Positions 17,239 through 26,043 are shown, numbered from the stretch's first letter. The stretch is DNA of 64,000 nucleotides from VXYK01 sp965221585 (GCA_965221585.1 OZ244898.1:1302001-1366000), one strand, 5' to 3'. Notes: generated by a model not told the origin, from the letters alone. A program made the numbers and translations.

Positions 17239-18108
17239 ATGGCAGTTGCGCTCGCGGTTGACATTGGCGGAACGAAGTTCGAGGCAGCGATCGTCGACGA
17301 CACAGGGGCGATTGGCGGGCGCGTCCGAGTCGACTCGACCGGTGCCGACGATGGCGAGGAACTGTTCGGTCGTCTGGCTGGAATGATCGGGACGATGGAC
17401 CTCGCCGGGGTGGATGTCTGCGGGGTCGGCTCCGGCGGTCCAATGCGCCCCAATGGTGAGAAGGTGTCTCCCCTCAACATCGGGGCGTGGCGTGATTTTC
17501 CGCTGAGGTCCCGGCTGGCCGCGCTGACGGGACTGGCGACATTCGTCGACAACGACGCGAAGGCCCTGGCACTGGCTGAGGGCTGGCTCGGCGCGGCGGT
17601 GGGGGTCTCGAACTACATCGCCATGGTGGTTTCGACCGGCGTCGGCGGGGGAATTGTTCTCGACGGCAGACTGCTCGACGGTGCAGCGGGCAACGCCGGC
17701 CACATCGGCCATGTTGTCGTGGAACCCGAAGGCACCCAGCTGCCCGACCATGTCCGTGGAGTGCTGGAAGCCGAAGCCAGTGGCACGGCCATCACCTTTC
17801 GGACCGGCGCGCCCCCCAGCGAAGCCTCCGCGAGTGAACGGATGCGTGTCGGAACGATGGTAGGACGAGCGGTCGGCTCGGTCGCGAACCTGCTGGACCT
17901 GCAACTGGCGGTGATTGCTGGCTCTGTGGCTCTGGGTTACGGCGACGATTTCTTCGCTGCCGCCCAACTTGAATGCGACCGCGTCGCCCAGCTCCAACAC
18001 TCCGTCGGGACGAGAATCGTGCCGGCCGGACTGACTGACAGGGGTCCGTTGATCGGCGCGGCTGCAGTCGGCTTCGCCGGCTCGGGACACCACCTCGGTG
18101 GCCGCTGA
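17239..18108 (+). CDS. ROK-family sugar kinase, zinc motif degenerate
   Basis: 289 residues. The phosphate-binding VDIGGTKFEAAIVD opens the protein, the catalytic Asp lies in VDNDAKALALAEG near residue 112, and VSTGVGGGIVLDGRLL and GNAGHIGHVVVEPEG follow. ROK kinases phosphorylate glucose or amino sugars using ATP. The family's CxCGxxGCxE zinc site should come just after GHIGH; here the segment reads QLPDHVRGVLEAEASGTAI with no Cys at all, so the structural zinc is lost. The end LIGAAAVGFA is typical. It could be a glucokinase or another hexose kinase. Confidence 0.8.
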   Translation: MAVALAVDIGGTKFEAAIVDDTGAIGGRVRVDSTGADDGEELFGRLAGMIGTMDLAGVDVCGVGSGGPMRPNGEKVSPLNIGAWRDFPLRSRLAALTGLATFVDNDAKALALAEGWLGAAVGVSNYIAMVVSTGVGGGIVLDGRLLDGAAGNAGHIGHVVVEPEGTQLPDHVRGVLEAEASGTAITFRTGAPPSEASASERMRVGTMVGRAVGSVANLLDLQLAVIAGSVALGYGDDFFAAAQLECDRVAQLQHSVGTRIVPAGLTDRGPLIGAAAVGFAGSGHHLGGR

Positions 18109-18118
18109 GGTGGCGGCG

Positions 18119-18394
18119 ATGAGAGGTGCGCGTTTCGCTCTGGGGATGATCGCAGTGGTGGGAGCTGTGCTGGTGAGGCCGGCGTTGTGGCCCACGGCGG
18201 TTGTGCAGATGAAGCGGTTCGCGCCCGACGACTGGCATCGTCGACCGCCCTTCCTTCCGCTGCCTGACTCCAAGGTGCTCCGCTTCCGCGTCGCTACTCA
18301 ATACGGCGACCCCGAGGCTCGGATCGTGGTCGGCGACGTGCTTGTCTGGTTGCGTTGGTGCAAAACTGAGAACCAGCGGCATCGTAGGGACTAG
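18119..18394 (+). CDS. Small membrane-anchored protein, function unknown
   Basis: About 91 residues with one N-terminal hydrophobic helix (FALGMIAVVGAVLV) and a basic, Pro-rich middle (RRPPFLPLPD). The ATG at 18119 is preferred because GAGGTGG lies about 5 bases before it; in-frame GTGs at 18098 and 18110 are alternatives and would overlap the ROK gene. No named family recognised. It may be translated together with the ROK gene. Confidence 0.55.
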   Translation: MRGARFALGMIAVVGAVLVRPALWPTAVVQMKRFAPDDWHRRPPFLPLPDSKVLRFRVATQYGDPEARIVVGDVLVWLRWCKTENQRHRRD

Positions 18395-18397
18395 CGT
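18392..18397 (+). promoter_or_regulatory. -10-like element of the HNH nuclease gene
   Basis: TAGCGT, 6 bases before the ATG at 18404, identical to the box before hisD (63087-63092). It overlaps the stop of the upstream small gene. Confidence 0.5.
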
Positions 18398-18403
18398 TCG
18401 CCC

Positions 18404-18910
18404 ATGGCTGGAGTTCTCGTCCTCAACGCGACGTTCGAGCCGCTGGCGGTCGTTCCGGTTCGCAGGGCCGTTTGCCTGATGCTGGCCGACAAGGTCGAAC
18501 TGTTGCACAGCTCGGGTCGCCTGGTGCGTTCTGAGCGCCTGGCCTTGGCCGAGCCCTCGGTGGTGAAGCTGTCGCGTTACGTCAAGGTTCCCTACGCGCG
18601 TCATCGGTCCCCCAACCGTCGCGGGATCTTTGCTCGTGACCGCCATGGCTGCCAGTATTGCGGCGCACGTGCCGAGACGGTCGACCACGTTGTGCCTCGC
18701 AGCCGCGGGGGCCTCCATGTGTGGGAGAACGTTGTCGCAGCTTGTCGGGTTTGCAATGCCAACAAGCGGGACCGGTTGCTCGGCGAGACCGCAATGAGGC
18801 TTCGCCGGCCGCCCGGCCCGCCTCCTGCAGGTTCCTGGATCGAGATCGCGGCGGGATCGATGCCGGTCGCCTGGTCGCAGTATCTGACCGACCAGCGACG
18901 CTCGGCGTGA
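18404..18910 (+). CDS. HNH endonuclease family protein
   Basis: 168 residues. The HNH nuclease fold is seen in the middle: CQYC (83-86), the catalytic DHVVPRSRGG (94-103), and CRVCNANK (114-121), so both zinc CxxC pairs and the metal-binding His are intact. The N-terminus (VLVLNATFEPLAVVPVRRAV) marks a widespread actinobacterial HNH group usually found alone in the core genome rather than in mobile elements. Its DNA target and role are unknown. GTGA overlap with the next gene. Confidence 0.85.
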   Translation: MAGVLVLNATFEPLAVVPVRRAVCLMLADKVELLHSSGRLVRSERLALAEPSVVKLSRYVKVPYARHRSPNRRGIFARDRHGCQYCGARAETVDHVVPRSRGGLHVWENVVAACRVCNANKRDRLLGETAMRLRRPPGPPPAGSWIEIAAGSMPVAWSQYLTDQRRSA

Positions 18911-19572
18911 ACTGGGTTGTCGAACGGCTTCAGGGAAGCGCCGCGACCCTCCACGAGTTCACACCTCCGCCACGGGCTCGGCGGACGCTGCGGAGCCTTG
19001 CGGTCGACTCGCCGGCAGTCGTGATCGGAAGTTCCCAGCCCGAAAGCGACATCGACCATCGCAGCGCCGCCCAGACGGGTGTCGAGGTCGTCCGTCGGCG
19101 GAGTGGGGGAGGAGCGGTCCTGCTAGTTCCGGCTCAACACGAATGGATCGATTTCTGGCTGCCCGCGGGCGACGTGGAGTGGCGAGACGATGTCGTCACC
19201 GCTGCGGAGTGGCTCGGTGAGCTGTTCATGTCGGCGCTCTGTGCCGGGGGTGTAGACGATTTGTCGGTTCACCGCGGTCCTGCGAGCACCGATGCTCTCG
19301 CACGCAAGGTCTGTTTCTTGGGCCGGGGACCCGGAGAGGTCTTCTGCGGACCCCGCAAGGTCGTTGGATTGAGTCAGCGGCGAACCCGCGACTGGATCCG
19401 TTTCCAGACGATCGTGCACCGCCGATTCTCGGCTGAGCAGACGGCCGGTCTCATCGCCGTGCGTTCCAGTGCTGATGTGCCGCGTAAAGCCCTGGCACAG
19501 CGGTTGCAGTCGCATGTTTTGGAGATCGGAGCCCTGGCCTTGCTCGACCTGTTGCGTCTGCGTCTTCGCTAG
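18907..19572 (+). CDS. LplA/LipB-like lipoate-protein ligase family protein
   Basis: 221 residues from the GTG at 18907, which overlaps the HNH stop (GTGA). The BPL/LplA fold motif RRRSGGGAV lies near residues 63-71, and the family lysine fits CGPRKVVGLSQRR (Lys about 151). Such proteins attach lipoate, octanoate or biotin to acceptor lysines; which one is not clear here, and no lipoate or biotin genes are near. An upstream in-frame start exists but would lie inside the HNH gene. Confidence 0.78.
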   Translation: MNWVVERLQGSAATLHEFTPPPRARRTLRSLAVDSPAVVIGSSQPESDIDHRSAAQTGVEVVRRRSGGGAVLLVPAQHEWIDFWLPAGDVEWRDDVVTAAEWLGELFMSALCAGGVDDLSVHRGPASTDALARKVCFLGRGPGEVFCGPRKVVGLSQRRTRDWIRFQTIVHRRFSAEQTAGLIAVRSSADVPRKALAQRLQSHVLEIGALALLDLLRLRLR

Positions 19573-19622
19573 CGGTCCACAGGTCTCGGCCTCCTGGTTG
19601 TGGAGGGGAACATTCGACCCGG

Positions 19623-19634
19623 ATCGGTACCGAT
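19623..19634. promoter_or_regulatory. 12-base palindrome between the ligase gene and mraZ
   Basis: ATCGGTACCGAT is a perfect palindrome about 180 bases before mraZ and outside any gene. It could be an operator for a dimeric regulator; nothing in the sequence names the regulator. Confidence 0.3.
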
Positions 19635-19720
19635 TCGCGCGGATCGAAAAGGGATGTGTCCTTGGAGCGGATGCCCTCGCGCTTCGTTTGGTGTCGCGCG
19701 CCCGAGAAACTTGCAAAAAG

Positions 19721-19770
19721 GTGGTGGATATAGGAGTATAGTGGAGCGATATGGTGGATAAGGGAGCCAC
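19721..19770 (+). promoter_or_regulatory. MraZ-box-like array: five units with a 10-bp period
   Basis: Starting at 19721, 19731, 19741, 19751 and 19761 the 10-base blocks begin GTGGTG, TAGGAG, GTGGAG, ATGGTG and AGGGAG: NNGGWG in every unit with exact 10-bp spacing. Known MraZ operators are short GG-containing direct repeats with 10-bp spacing upstream of mraZ, bound by the MraZ ring for self-repression. A -10-like TATAGT sits inside the array (19737-19742), so bound MraZ would cover the promoter. Confidence 0.75.
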
Positions 19771-19780
19771 CTTGCTCCAC
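19741..19780 (+). promoter_or_regulatory. Possible leader hairpin before mraZ
   Basis: GTGGAGC (19741-19747) pairs with GCTCCAC (19774-19780) and, nested inside, GGTGG (19753-19757) pairs with CCACC (19767-19771). If transcription starts upstream this would form a two-part stem 21 bases before the mraZ ATG. It shares bases with the MraZ-box array, so the symmetry may come partly from the operator. Confidence 0.35.
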
Positions 19781-19801
19781 AGGTAGGGCAGAGGGAACGA
19801 A

Positions 19802-20257
19802 ATGGCAATGTTCATGGGGACATACGAGCACACGCTCGACGACAAGGGCCGGCTCATACTGCCTGCAAGCTTCCGTTCAAAACTGGCCACGGGAGCGGTC
19901 ACGGTCCCACTCGACCGCTGCATGGCAATCCTCCCCCCTGAGGAGTTCGATCGCATGGCGACACACCTCAAGGCGCAAGTATCGCAGGGAAAGGCGGACC
20001 TCGACCACCTGCGTGCGTTTGCCAGCCTCGCGGACGAGGTTGTCCCCGACTCCCAGGGCCGGATGCGCTTGGCGCCACACCTCAGAGACCTGGCGGGCCT
20101 GGGTGACAGAGTCGTCGTAGCGGGAGTCCTCGAACGAATCGAAGTGTGGGACCCGGCTCGTTGGGCCTCCGTCTTTCCATCTGGCGCCGCCAAGTTCGTT
20201 TCCTCCATTGTCCGCGAATACGGACTTGGACCTGCTGATTCAGAGCCGAGCACTTGA
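19802..20257 (+). CDS. mraZ: Transcriptional regulator MraZ
   Basis: 151 residues. AbrB-like DNA-binding protein with two repeats, each holding a DxxGR motif: LDDKGRLILPASFR near residues 12-25 and VPDSQGRMRLAPHLR near residues 81-95. It forms ring-shaped oligomers that repress the dcw operon from GG-containing direct repeats, and such an array lies directly upstream. ATG 19802 and ATG 19808 are both possible starts. It opens the dcw cluster. Confidence 0.95.
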   Translation: MAMFMGTYEHTLDDKGRLILPASFRSKLATGAVTVPLDRCMAILPPEEFDRMATHLKAQVSQGKADLDHLRAFASLADEVVPDSQGRMRLAPHLRDLAGLGDRVVVAGVLERIEVWDPARWASVFPSGAAKFVSSIVREYGLGPADSEPST

Positions 20258-20293
20258 GCATCGACACCTCCCGTGACCCCAGGACCACGATCC

Positions 20294-21250
20294 ATGACCA
20301 ACGTTGAGGATCCCCGCGACTATGTCCATCAGCCCGCCATGCTCGATGAAGTGGTGACGGTGCTGTCCGAAGTGCCCGACGGTGTCGTGGTCGACGCGAC
20401 GCTCGGTGGTGGCGGGCACACGGAGGAACTGCTGAACGCGAACGGCGGCCTGTCGGTGGTCGGGATGGACCGCGACCCCGAGGCGCTGGCCGCGGCCGGC
20501 ACCCGGCTGGCTTCACATGGACAGCGGGCCGTTCGACTTCACCGCCGTTTCGACGAGATGGCCGAGGCGCTGCGAGAACTCGACGTTGAGAAGATCTCGG
20601 GATGCCTCTTCGACCTCGGGGTCAGTTCTCCGCAACTCGATACTGCGCGTCGCGGTTTCAGCTACCAGCACTGCGGCCCGATCGACATGCGAATGGATCG
20701 AAGCCGCGGAATCACCGGTGGCGACGTGGTCAACAGCTACGATCAGGGCGCGCTGACGGCGCTGCTGCGACGATACGGAGACGAGCCCAACGCCCACCGA
20801 ATTGCTAGGGCGATAGTCGCGGCCCGGCCGATCAGCTCGACGGTCGAACTGGCGGAAGTCGTCCGCGGCGCAGTACCGGCAGCGGTGCGTCGAAGCAAGG
20901 GCCATCCCGCGCGACGTACTTTCCAGGCGATCAGAATCGAAGTCAACGAAGAACTCGAAATCCTCGAGGACGCCATCAAGCAGGCACTCTCGTTGCTTGT
21001 GCCGCGCGGGCGATGCGCGGTCTTGGCGTACCACTCGGGCGAGGACCGGATCGTGAAGCGCTGCTTCACTGAGGCCGCGGGCGAATCCCCTCCCCTTCGC
21101 CCCGGCCTCCCTCCTCCGCCGGACCAACGAGCACACTTCCGGTTTCTCTGGCGTGGCGTCCGCAGACCCGGCGCGGAGGAGGTCGCCCGCAATCCGCGCT
21201 CGCAAGCCGCGCGCCTCCGGGCGGTCGAGAGACTCGAGGAGGAGCGATAA
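20294..21250 (+). CDS. rsmH: 16S rRNA (cytosine-1402 N4)-methyltransferase RsmH
   Basis: About 318 residues. Methylates the N4 of C1402 in 16S rRNA. SAM-binding region VVDATLGGGGHTEELL, then DRDPEAL, CLFDLGVSSPQLD, the RGFSY and GPIDMRMD motifs, RTFQAIRIEVNEEL and the C-terminal RSQAARLRAVERL are all visible. The ATG at 20294 gives the family N-terminus (VHQPAMLDEVV); a GTG at 20273 would add 7 residues. It lies between mraZ and the ftsL-like gene, its normal place. Confidence 0.95.
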   Translation: MTNVEDPRDYVHQPAMLDEVVTVLSEVPDGVVVDATLGGGGHTEELLNANGGLSVVGMDRDPEALAAAGTRLASHGQRAVRLHRRFDEMAEALRELDVEKISGCLFDLGVSSPQLDTARRGFSYQHCGPIDMRMDRSRGITGGDVVNSYDQGALTALLRRYGDEPNAHRIARAIVAARPISSTVELAEVVRGAVPAAVRRSKGHPARRTFQAIRIEVNEELEILEDAIKQALSLLVPRGRCAVLAYHSGEDRIVKRCFTEAAGESPPLRPGLPPPPDQRAHFRFLWRGVRRPGAEEVARNPRSQAARLRAVERLEEER

Positions 21251-21690
21251 TGGCATCGACTGCTTCGCGGAGAGCCTCCACAGCGGCTCAGCCGGCGCCC
21301 CGAAGAGCACCCGGGAGCGCTCCACGACGGGCAAACCTGAAGGTTGCGGAGCCCGCGGCCAGACGCAACGATCGCGTCTGGCCCGCAATGACGATCGTAA
21401 GCACCATTGCGATTGGTATCGCCTTCGTTGTCGCCGGTTTGTTCGCGGGCGACATCCAGACTCAAGCGGAGATCGACCAGATCAAGCGTGAGATCACCGA
21501 ACTGCAGGAGAAGCGGATCGAGGTGCTCGCCGAACGAGCATGGCACGACTCGCCCGAGGGGCTCGCCGAGACGGCTGTCGATGCGGGACTCGTACCTGCT
21601 GCGGAAGTCGCGCTCCTGGTACCGCTGGCACCCGGGTTTCTGGCACCTCCGGACGCGGTCGATCCCTTTACTCCGGCCGGCGCTCCGTAG
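21250..21690 (+). CDS. ftsL: FtsL-like septum protein
   Basis: 146 residues with a basic, Ala/Arg-rich N-terminal tail (about 45 residues), one membrane helix (TIVSTIAIGIAFVVAGLFAG), and a short coiled coil (QAEIDQIKREITELQEKRIEVL). FtsL is poorly conserved; the call rests on topology and on the position between rsmH and ftsI. The C-terminal part is Pro-rich. The ATG overlaps the rsmH stop by 1 base. It would join FtsB and FtsQ to activate FtsWI. Confidence 0.75.
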   Translation: MASTASRRASTAAQPAPRRAPGSAPRRANLKVAEPAARRNDRVWPAMTIVSTIAIGIAFVVAGLFAGDIQTQAEIDQIKREITELQEKRIEVLAERAWHDSPEGLAETAVDAGLVPAAEVALLVPLAPGFLAPPDAVDPFTPAGAP

Positions 21691-21692
21691 CG

Positions 21693-23609
21693 ATGAGCCG
21701 ACTGCCGAGCCCCGACCGTGCCCGAGGTCGTGGTGGTTCCCGAGGTCGTGGCGACCGCGTTCATGTCAGCCCATGGAGGTCCGGGACGATATTCGCAGTC
21801 CTGGTTCTGGTCGCGGCGGGATTCGTCTGGAAATTGGTGGACCTGCAAGTGAGCCCGGACGACGATTTGCTCAACAACGTCGGCAGCTACTTGCGCGAGG
21901 AGCGGATCGAAGCGTCGCGAGGCGACATAGTGGATCGTCAAGGTCGGTTGCTCGCCTTCTCGGTGCCTAGACCGTCGATCGTCGCCGATCCCCGCGGCAT
22001 CGCAGACTCCGACAACCCTGTCTCCGTCGATGACCTCGTGGCCCAGCTCGCTACCGTGCTGACGACCGACCCCGAAGAGATGGCCAGGCGCCTGCGCAGC
22101 GACAAGAGCTTCGTCTACCTCCAGCGACAAGTAGATCCCGAGGTGGGCGAAGCCGTGGAGGCCCTCGGGCTCCCGGGAATATGGATCATGGACGAGCAGT
22201 TCCGCGAGCACCCCAACGGGCCCTGCTCGGCGCTCTCAGTCGTCGGTCGGGTTGATACTGAACAGGTGGGGATATCAGGTCTCGAGAAGCAGTACGACGG
22301 GCAACTCCAGGGAAGCCCGGGTCGTGCTCTGCGCCAGACGCAGCTCGGAGGCGCCGTCCAGATCCCCGACGGCTACCAGGTGACCCAGCCACACTCGCCC
22401 GGCGAGAACCTGAGACTGAGCATCGACCGCAACATTCAGTATCAAGCAGAACAGCTGCTCAGTTCAGCGTTGCAGCAGACACAGGGGACCACGGGCATCG
22501 CGATCGTCTCCGATCCCCGGACAGGGGAGATCTACGCGATGGCCAGCGTCCTGCGGGACCCCGACACGGGCGAGGTCATGTGCAGCCACGCCAACCTGGC
22601 GGCGGTCTGGGCCTACGAACCTGGTTCAACCATGAAAGGGATCACATTCGCGGGCGTGCTCGACAACGGCGCGTGGGACGTCGACGAGATGGTGGAGGTC
22701 CCGGCCACGGTGACGCTGGCGCGTGAAACCGGCGTGGACAGCCTCGTCTACATCGACAAGCGAGTGCCTTGGGGCACGACTGTCGAGAACCTTCCCTCGA
22801 CAGTTCTCGCGCACTCCTCGAACACCGGGACGGTGCTGCTTGCCCAGGCTCTCGGCGCGGAGGCGCTCCAACGTACGTTCGAGGACTTCGGATTCGGCAA
22901 CCAGACCGGGCTGGCGTTCCCGGGTGAGAGCCGCGGCATCGTCGACGATCTCGAAACACACAGCCTGCTCCTGTCGAACACCGCCATCGGGCAGAGCATC
23001 GCGGTGACGCCGCTCCAGTTGATTCAGGCCTACAACACTCTCGCCAACGGCGGGATCCGGGTCGAGCCGAAGCTGGTGCTCGGCGGCGGCTTCGACGACG
23101 CCGACGGCGACCCGACGCAACTCGAACGGGTCGTGTCATCGGCGAGCGCTCAGGCGCTCATGGAAATGCTGCGAGGCGTGGTCAGTTCAGGAACCGGCAA
23201 ACGCGCGGCCCTGCCCGGCTATCTCGTGGCGGGCAAGACGGGGACTGCCTGGCAGCCGTGCCCGAACGTCATCGGCTACATCTGCAATGAAGAACTCGCC
23301 CACGGTGCAGATCCCGACGAGCTCGAAGTCAAAGAACGCCACTACACGGCTAGTTTCGTGGGCATAGTGGAGAACGACCAGGGTCCCGTGCTGAGTGCCA
23401 TCGTCGTGATCGATGATCCTCAGGGCGAGAGCTACGGAGGCGGTTCCGTGGCTGCCCCGATCTTTGCTGAACTAGCGGGCTATTCGGTCCGCCAACTGCA
23501 TCTCGCACCTTTCGGCGACCAGACCGTGGTGGCACAGCGTATTCGTGCAGACCCTGCCGCCGTACCGCTTGCGATGGTCCCAGCGAGCGACTCGGAGACG
23601 TTGCAATGA
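21693..23609 (+). CDS. ftsI: Septal peptidoglycan transpeptidase FtsI (PBP3)
   Basis: 638 residues from the ATG at 21693, three bases after the ftsL-like stop; a longer open frame upstream overlaps that gene and is rejected. A basic N-terminal tail precedes one membrane helix (about residues 30-50). The penicillin-binding motifs are intact: STMK near 312-315, SSN near 375-377 and KTG near 515-517. It cross-links peptidoglycan at the septum. There is no PASTA domain. The stop overlaps the murE start (ATGA). Confidence 0.95.
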   Translation: MSRLPSPDRARGRGGSRGRGDRVHVSPWRSGTIFAVLVLVAAGFVWKLVDLQVSPDDDLLNNVGSYLREERIEASRGDIVDRQGRLLAFSVPRPSIVADPRGIADSDNPVSVDDLVAQLATVLTTDPEEMARRLRSDKSFVYLQRQVDPEVGEAVEALGLPGIWIMDEQFREHPNGPCSALSVVGRVDTEQVGISGLEKQYDGQLQGSPGRALRQTQLGGAVQIPDGYQVTQPHSPGENLRLSIDRNIQYQAEQLLSSALQQTQGTTGIAIVSDPRTGEIYAMASVLRDPDTGEVMCSHANLAAVWAYEPGSTMKGITFAGVLDNGAWDVDEMVEVPATVTLARETGVDSLVYIDKRVPWGTTVENLPSTVLAHSSNTGTVLLAQALGAEALQRTFEDFGFGNQTGLAFPGESRGIVDDLETHSLLLSNTAIGQSIAVTPLQLIQAYNTLANGGIRVEPKLVLGGGFDDADGDPTQLERVVSSASAQALMEMLRGVVSSGTGKRAALPGYLVAGKTGTAWQPCPNVIGYICNEELAHGADPDELEVKERHYTASFVGIVENDQGPVLSAIVVIDDPQGESYGGGSVAAPIFAELAGYSVRQLHLAPFGDQTVVAQRIRADPAAVPLAMVPASDSETLQ

Positions 23610-25012
23610 GCAGGCGACTGTCTGAGTTGGCAGGCATTGCAGGAATCGAACCGGACCCACGATGGTCCGAGATTGAAATCAGCGATGTTCGTCACGATTC
23701 ACGGGCGATGGTGCCCGGAGCATTGTTCGCCGCGATCCGCGGCGATCGTCACGACGGGCACGACCACGCCGGGGCCGCGGCAGAAGCCGGCGCGGCAGCG
23801 CTGCTGGTCCAACGACGGTTGGATGTCGGAATTCCGGAGCTGAAGGTTGCCTCTGTTCGCGAGTCGCTTGGTCCTGTTGCCTCGGCCGTGCACCGTGATC
23901 CGAGTCAATCACTGCAACTGGTCGGCGTAACCGGTACCAACGGGAAGACGACCACCGTTCGGATCCTCTGTCGGCTGCTGGCTTCGCTGGGGGTGTCGGT
24001 CGCGGAGATAGGAACCCTGACAGGAGAACGGACCACCCCCGAGGCGCCGGAGCTGCAGAGGTTCCTGGCCGACGCCGTCGGTCGGGGAGTGGGCACTGTG
24101 GCCATGGAGGTCTCGTCGCACGGGTTGGCTCAGCACCGGGTCGACGGCTGCCGGTTCGCGGTCGCGGCCTTCACCAACCTCGGCAGCGACCATCTCGACT
24201 ACCACGGCACGATCGAAGACTACTTCGCTGCCAAGCGAAGGTTGTTCAGTCCCGAATTGAGCGATCTGGCGATCGTGAATGTGGATTGCGAGCACGGGTC
24301 GCGTCTCGCCGATGAGAGCAGGATCCCGGTCGTGCGCGTCGGCCGGCACCTCTTCGACACCGTGCGATTCGACAGCCGCACCAGCAGATTCCACTGGCGC
24401 GACCGAACAATCGAGCTCCGCCTCCTCGGAGGATTCAACATTGCCAATGCAGTGATGGCGGCTGAGACGGCGGTGGCGCTCGGCCATTCCCCGGGCACGG
24501 TGGCCGAGGCACTGTCGAGCATTCCCGGCGTGCCGGGGCGTTTCGAAGCGATCGATCAAGGTCAGCCGTTCACGGTGATCGTCGACTACGCACACACTCA
24601 TGAAGCACTCGCCAGCGTTCTCGAAGCGGCGAGGACAGTGACTGCGAAATCGCTGATCGTGGTGTTCGGAGCGGGTGGCAACCGCGACCGCGACAAGCGT
24701 CCGCTGATGGGAGCGGTTGCCCGCGACCTTGCTGACCGGGTTGTGGTGACCAGTGACAATCCCCGGGATGAACGCCCGCAAGACATCATTTCTGCCATCG
24801 TTTCGGGTATGGCAGAACCCCCGGACCTTGTCGAAACCGATCGTCGCCGAGCCATCGGCGCGGCCTTCGACATGGCTGAGCAAGGAGACCTCGTGCTGCT
24901 CGCGGGCAAGGGGCATGAAGCGACCCAGACCATCGGGTCCAAGGTGTTCTCCTTCGACGATCGAATCGTTGCGCGCCAAGAGCTGCAACTACGAACAGGT
25001 GTGGAGCCGTGA
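23606..25012 (+). CDS. murE: UDP-MurNAc-tripeptide ligase MurE
   Basis: 468 residues. ATP-dependent ligase that adds the third amino acid of the stem peptide. ATP site VTGTNGKTTTVRIL near residue 112, HGLAQHRVDGC, NLGSDHLDYHG, and the substrate-specific DNPRDERP near residue 383; the Arg there is the usual sign of meso-diaminopimelate rather than lysine. Followed directly by mraY through a GTGA overlap, with no murF between them. Confidence 0.95.
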   Translation: MSRRLSELAGIAGIEPDPRWSEIEISDVRHDSRAMVPGALFAAIRGDRHDGHDHAGAAAEAGAAALLVQRRLDVGIPELKVASVRESLGPVASAVHRDPSQSLQLVGVTGTNGKTTTVRILCRLLASLGVSVAEIGTLTGERTTPEAPELQRFLADAVGRGVGTVAMEVSSHGLAQHRVDGCRFAVAAFTNLGSDHLDYHGTIEDYFAAKRRLFSPELSDLAIVNVDCEHGSRLADESRIPVVRVGRHLFDTVRFDSRTSRFHWRDRTIELRLLGGFNIANAVMAAETAVALGHSPGTVAEALSSIPGVPGRFEAIDQGQPFTVIVDYAHTHEALASVLEAARTVTAKSLIVVFGAGGNRDRDKRPLMGAVARDLADRVVVTSDNPRDERPQDIISAIVSGMAEPPDLVETDRRRAIGAAFDMAEQGDLVLLAGKGHEATQTIGSKVFSFDDRIVARQELQLRTGVEP

Positions 25013-26043
25013 ATCGTCTTCTAATCGCAGCGGCAGTCTCAATGATGGTCTCCCTGTTCGGCACGAAGCTGTTGTTGAAGTGGTTGACCGAGCACAAGAT
25101 CGGGCAACCGATTCGCCGCGACGGTCCCGAGGGACATCACACCAAGGCGGGCACCCCCACGATGGGCGGGGTGGCCATCGTGTCCGGGGCTGTGCTGGGG
25201 TACGTCATCTCGGATTTCTTCGGGGGGATCTACACGATCAGAGGCATCTTCGTGCTCATGTGCATCGTCGGCGGAGGCGCGGTCGGCCTGCTCGACGACT
25301 GGATCAAGGTTGTCGCCGCTCGCAATCGTGGACTCAACAAGCGAGCGAAGATCATCGGCCTGCTGGTCGTCGCGGTCGGATTCGCGTTCTTGATGACGGA
25401 GTTCACCACCGTCCAGACGACAGTGGCGTTCACCCGGTTCGACTACCCCGGATGGGAGATCGGGCGCGTCGGCTGGATGGCCTGGGCCGTGTTGCTGATC
25501 GTCGCGACAACCAACAGCGTCAACCTGACCGACGGACTCGACGGCCTGGCCGCCGGTGCCGGGCTGATCTGCTTTGCAGCCTTCACCCTGATCGCCTTCT
25601 GGCAGTTTCGTCACCTGCAGGACTACAACAACCCTGCCGCGCTCGACCTTGCGGTCATCTCCGCAGCGATGGTCGGGGGCATCGTCGGGTTCCTGTGGTG
25701 GAACGCGGCACCCGCACAGATCTTCATGGGTGATGCCGGTTCTCTGGCAATCGGCAGCGGCCTTGCCGCCCTGGCGCTGTCGACCGGTACGCATCTGCTG
25801 CTTCCGATCATCGGCGGGCTGTTCGTGGTGGAGACGGTCTCGGTGATCCTGCAGATCATCGTGTTCCATCGCTTCGGCGGGCGGCGACTGTTCCGCATGG
25901 CACCCATACATCACCACTTTGAACTGGCTGGATGGCCCGAGACGACCGTAATTGTACGCCTCTGGATCATGTCGGGACTGTGCACCGCGGTCGGCCTGGG
26001 GATCTTCTACCGCGACGCTATCGCCCAGGGGTTCACGGCATGA
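25009..26043 (+). CDS. mraY: Phospho-MurNAc-pentapeptide translocase MraY
   Basis: 344 residues, about ten membrane helices. It transfers phospho-MurNAc-pentapeptide to undecaprenyl phosphate to give lipid I. Motifs: GHHTKAGTPTMGG near residues 43-55, LLDDWIKV, NSVNLTDGLDGLAAG, FMGDAGSLAIGSGLAALAL and the C-terminal HHHFELAGWPE. The GTG start overlaps the murE stop, and its own stop overlaps murD (ATGA). Confidence 0.96.
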   Translation: MNRLLIAAAVSMMVSLFGTKLLLKWLTEHKIGQPIRRDGPEGHHTKAGTPTMGGVAIVSGAVLGYVISDFFGGIYTIRGIFVLMCIVGGGAVGLLDDWIKVVAARNRGLNKRAKIIGLLVVAVGFAFLMTEFTTVQTTVAFTRFDYPGWEIGRVGWMAWAVLLIVATTNSVNLTDGLDGLAAGAGLICFAAFTLIAFWQFRHLQDYNNPAALDLAVISAAMVGGIVGFLWWNAAPAQIFMGDAGSLAIGSGLAALALSTGTHLLLPIIGGLFVVETVSVILQIIVFHRFGGRRLFRMAPIHHHFELAGWPETTVIVRLWIMSGLCTAVGLGIFYRDAIAQGFTA

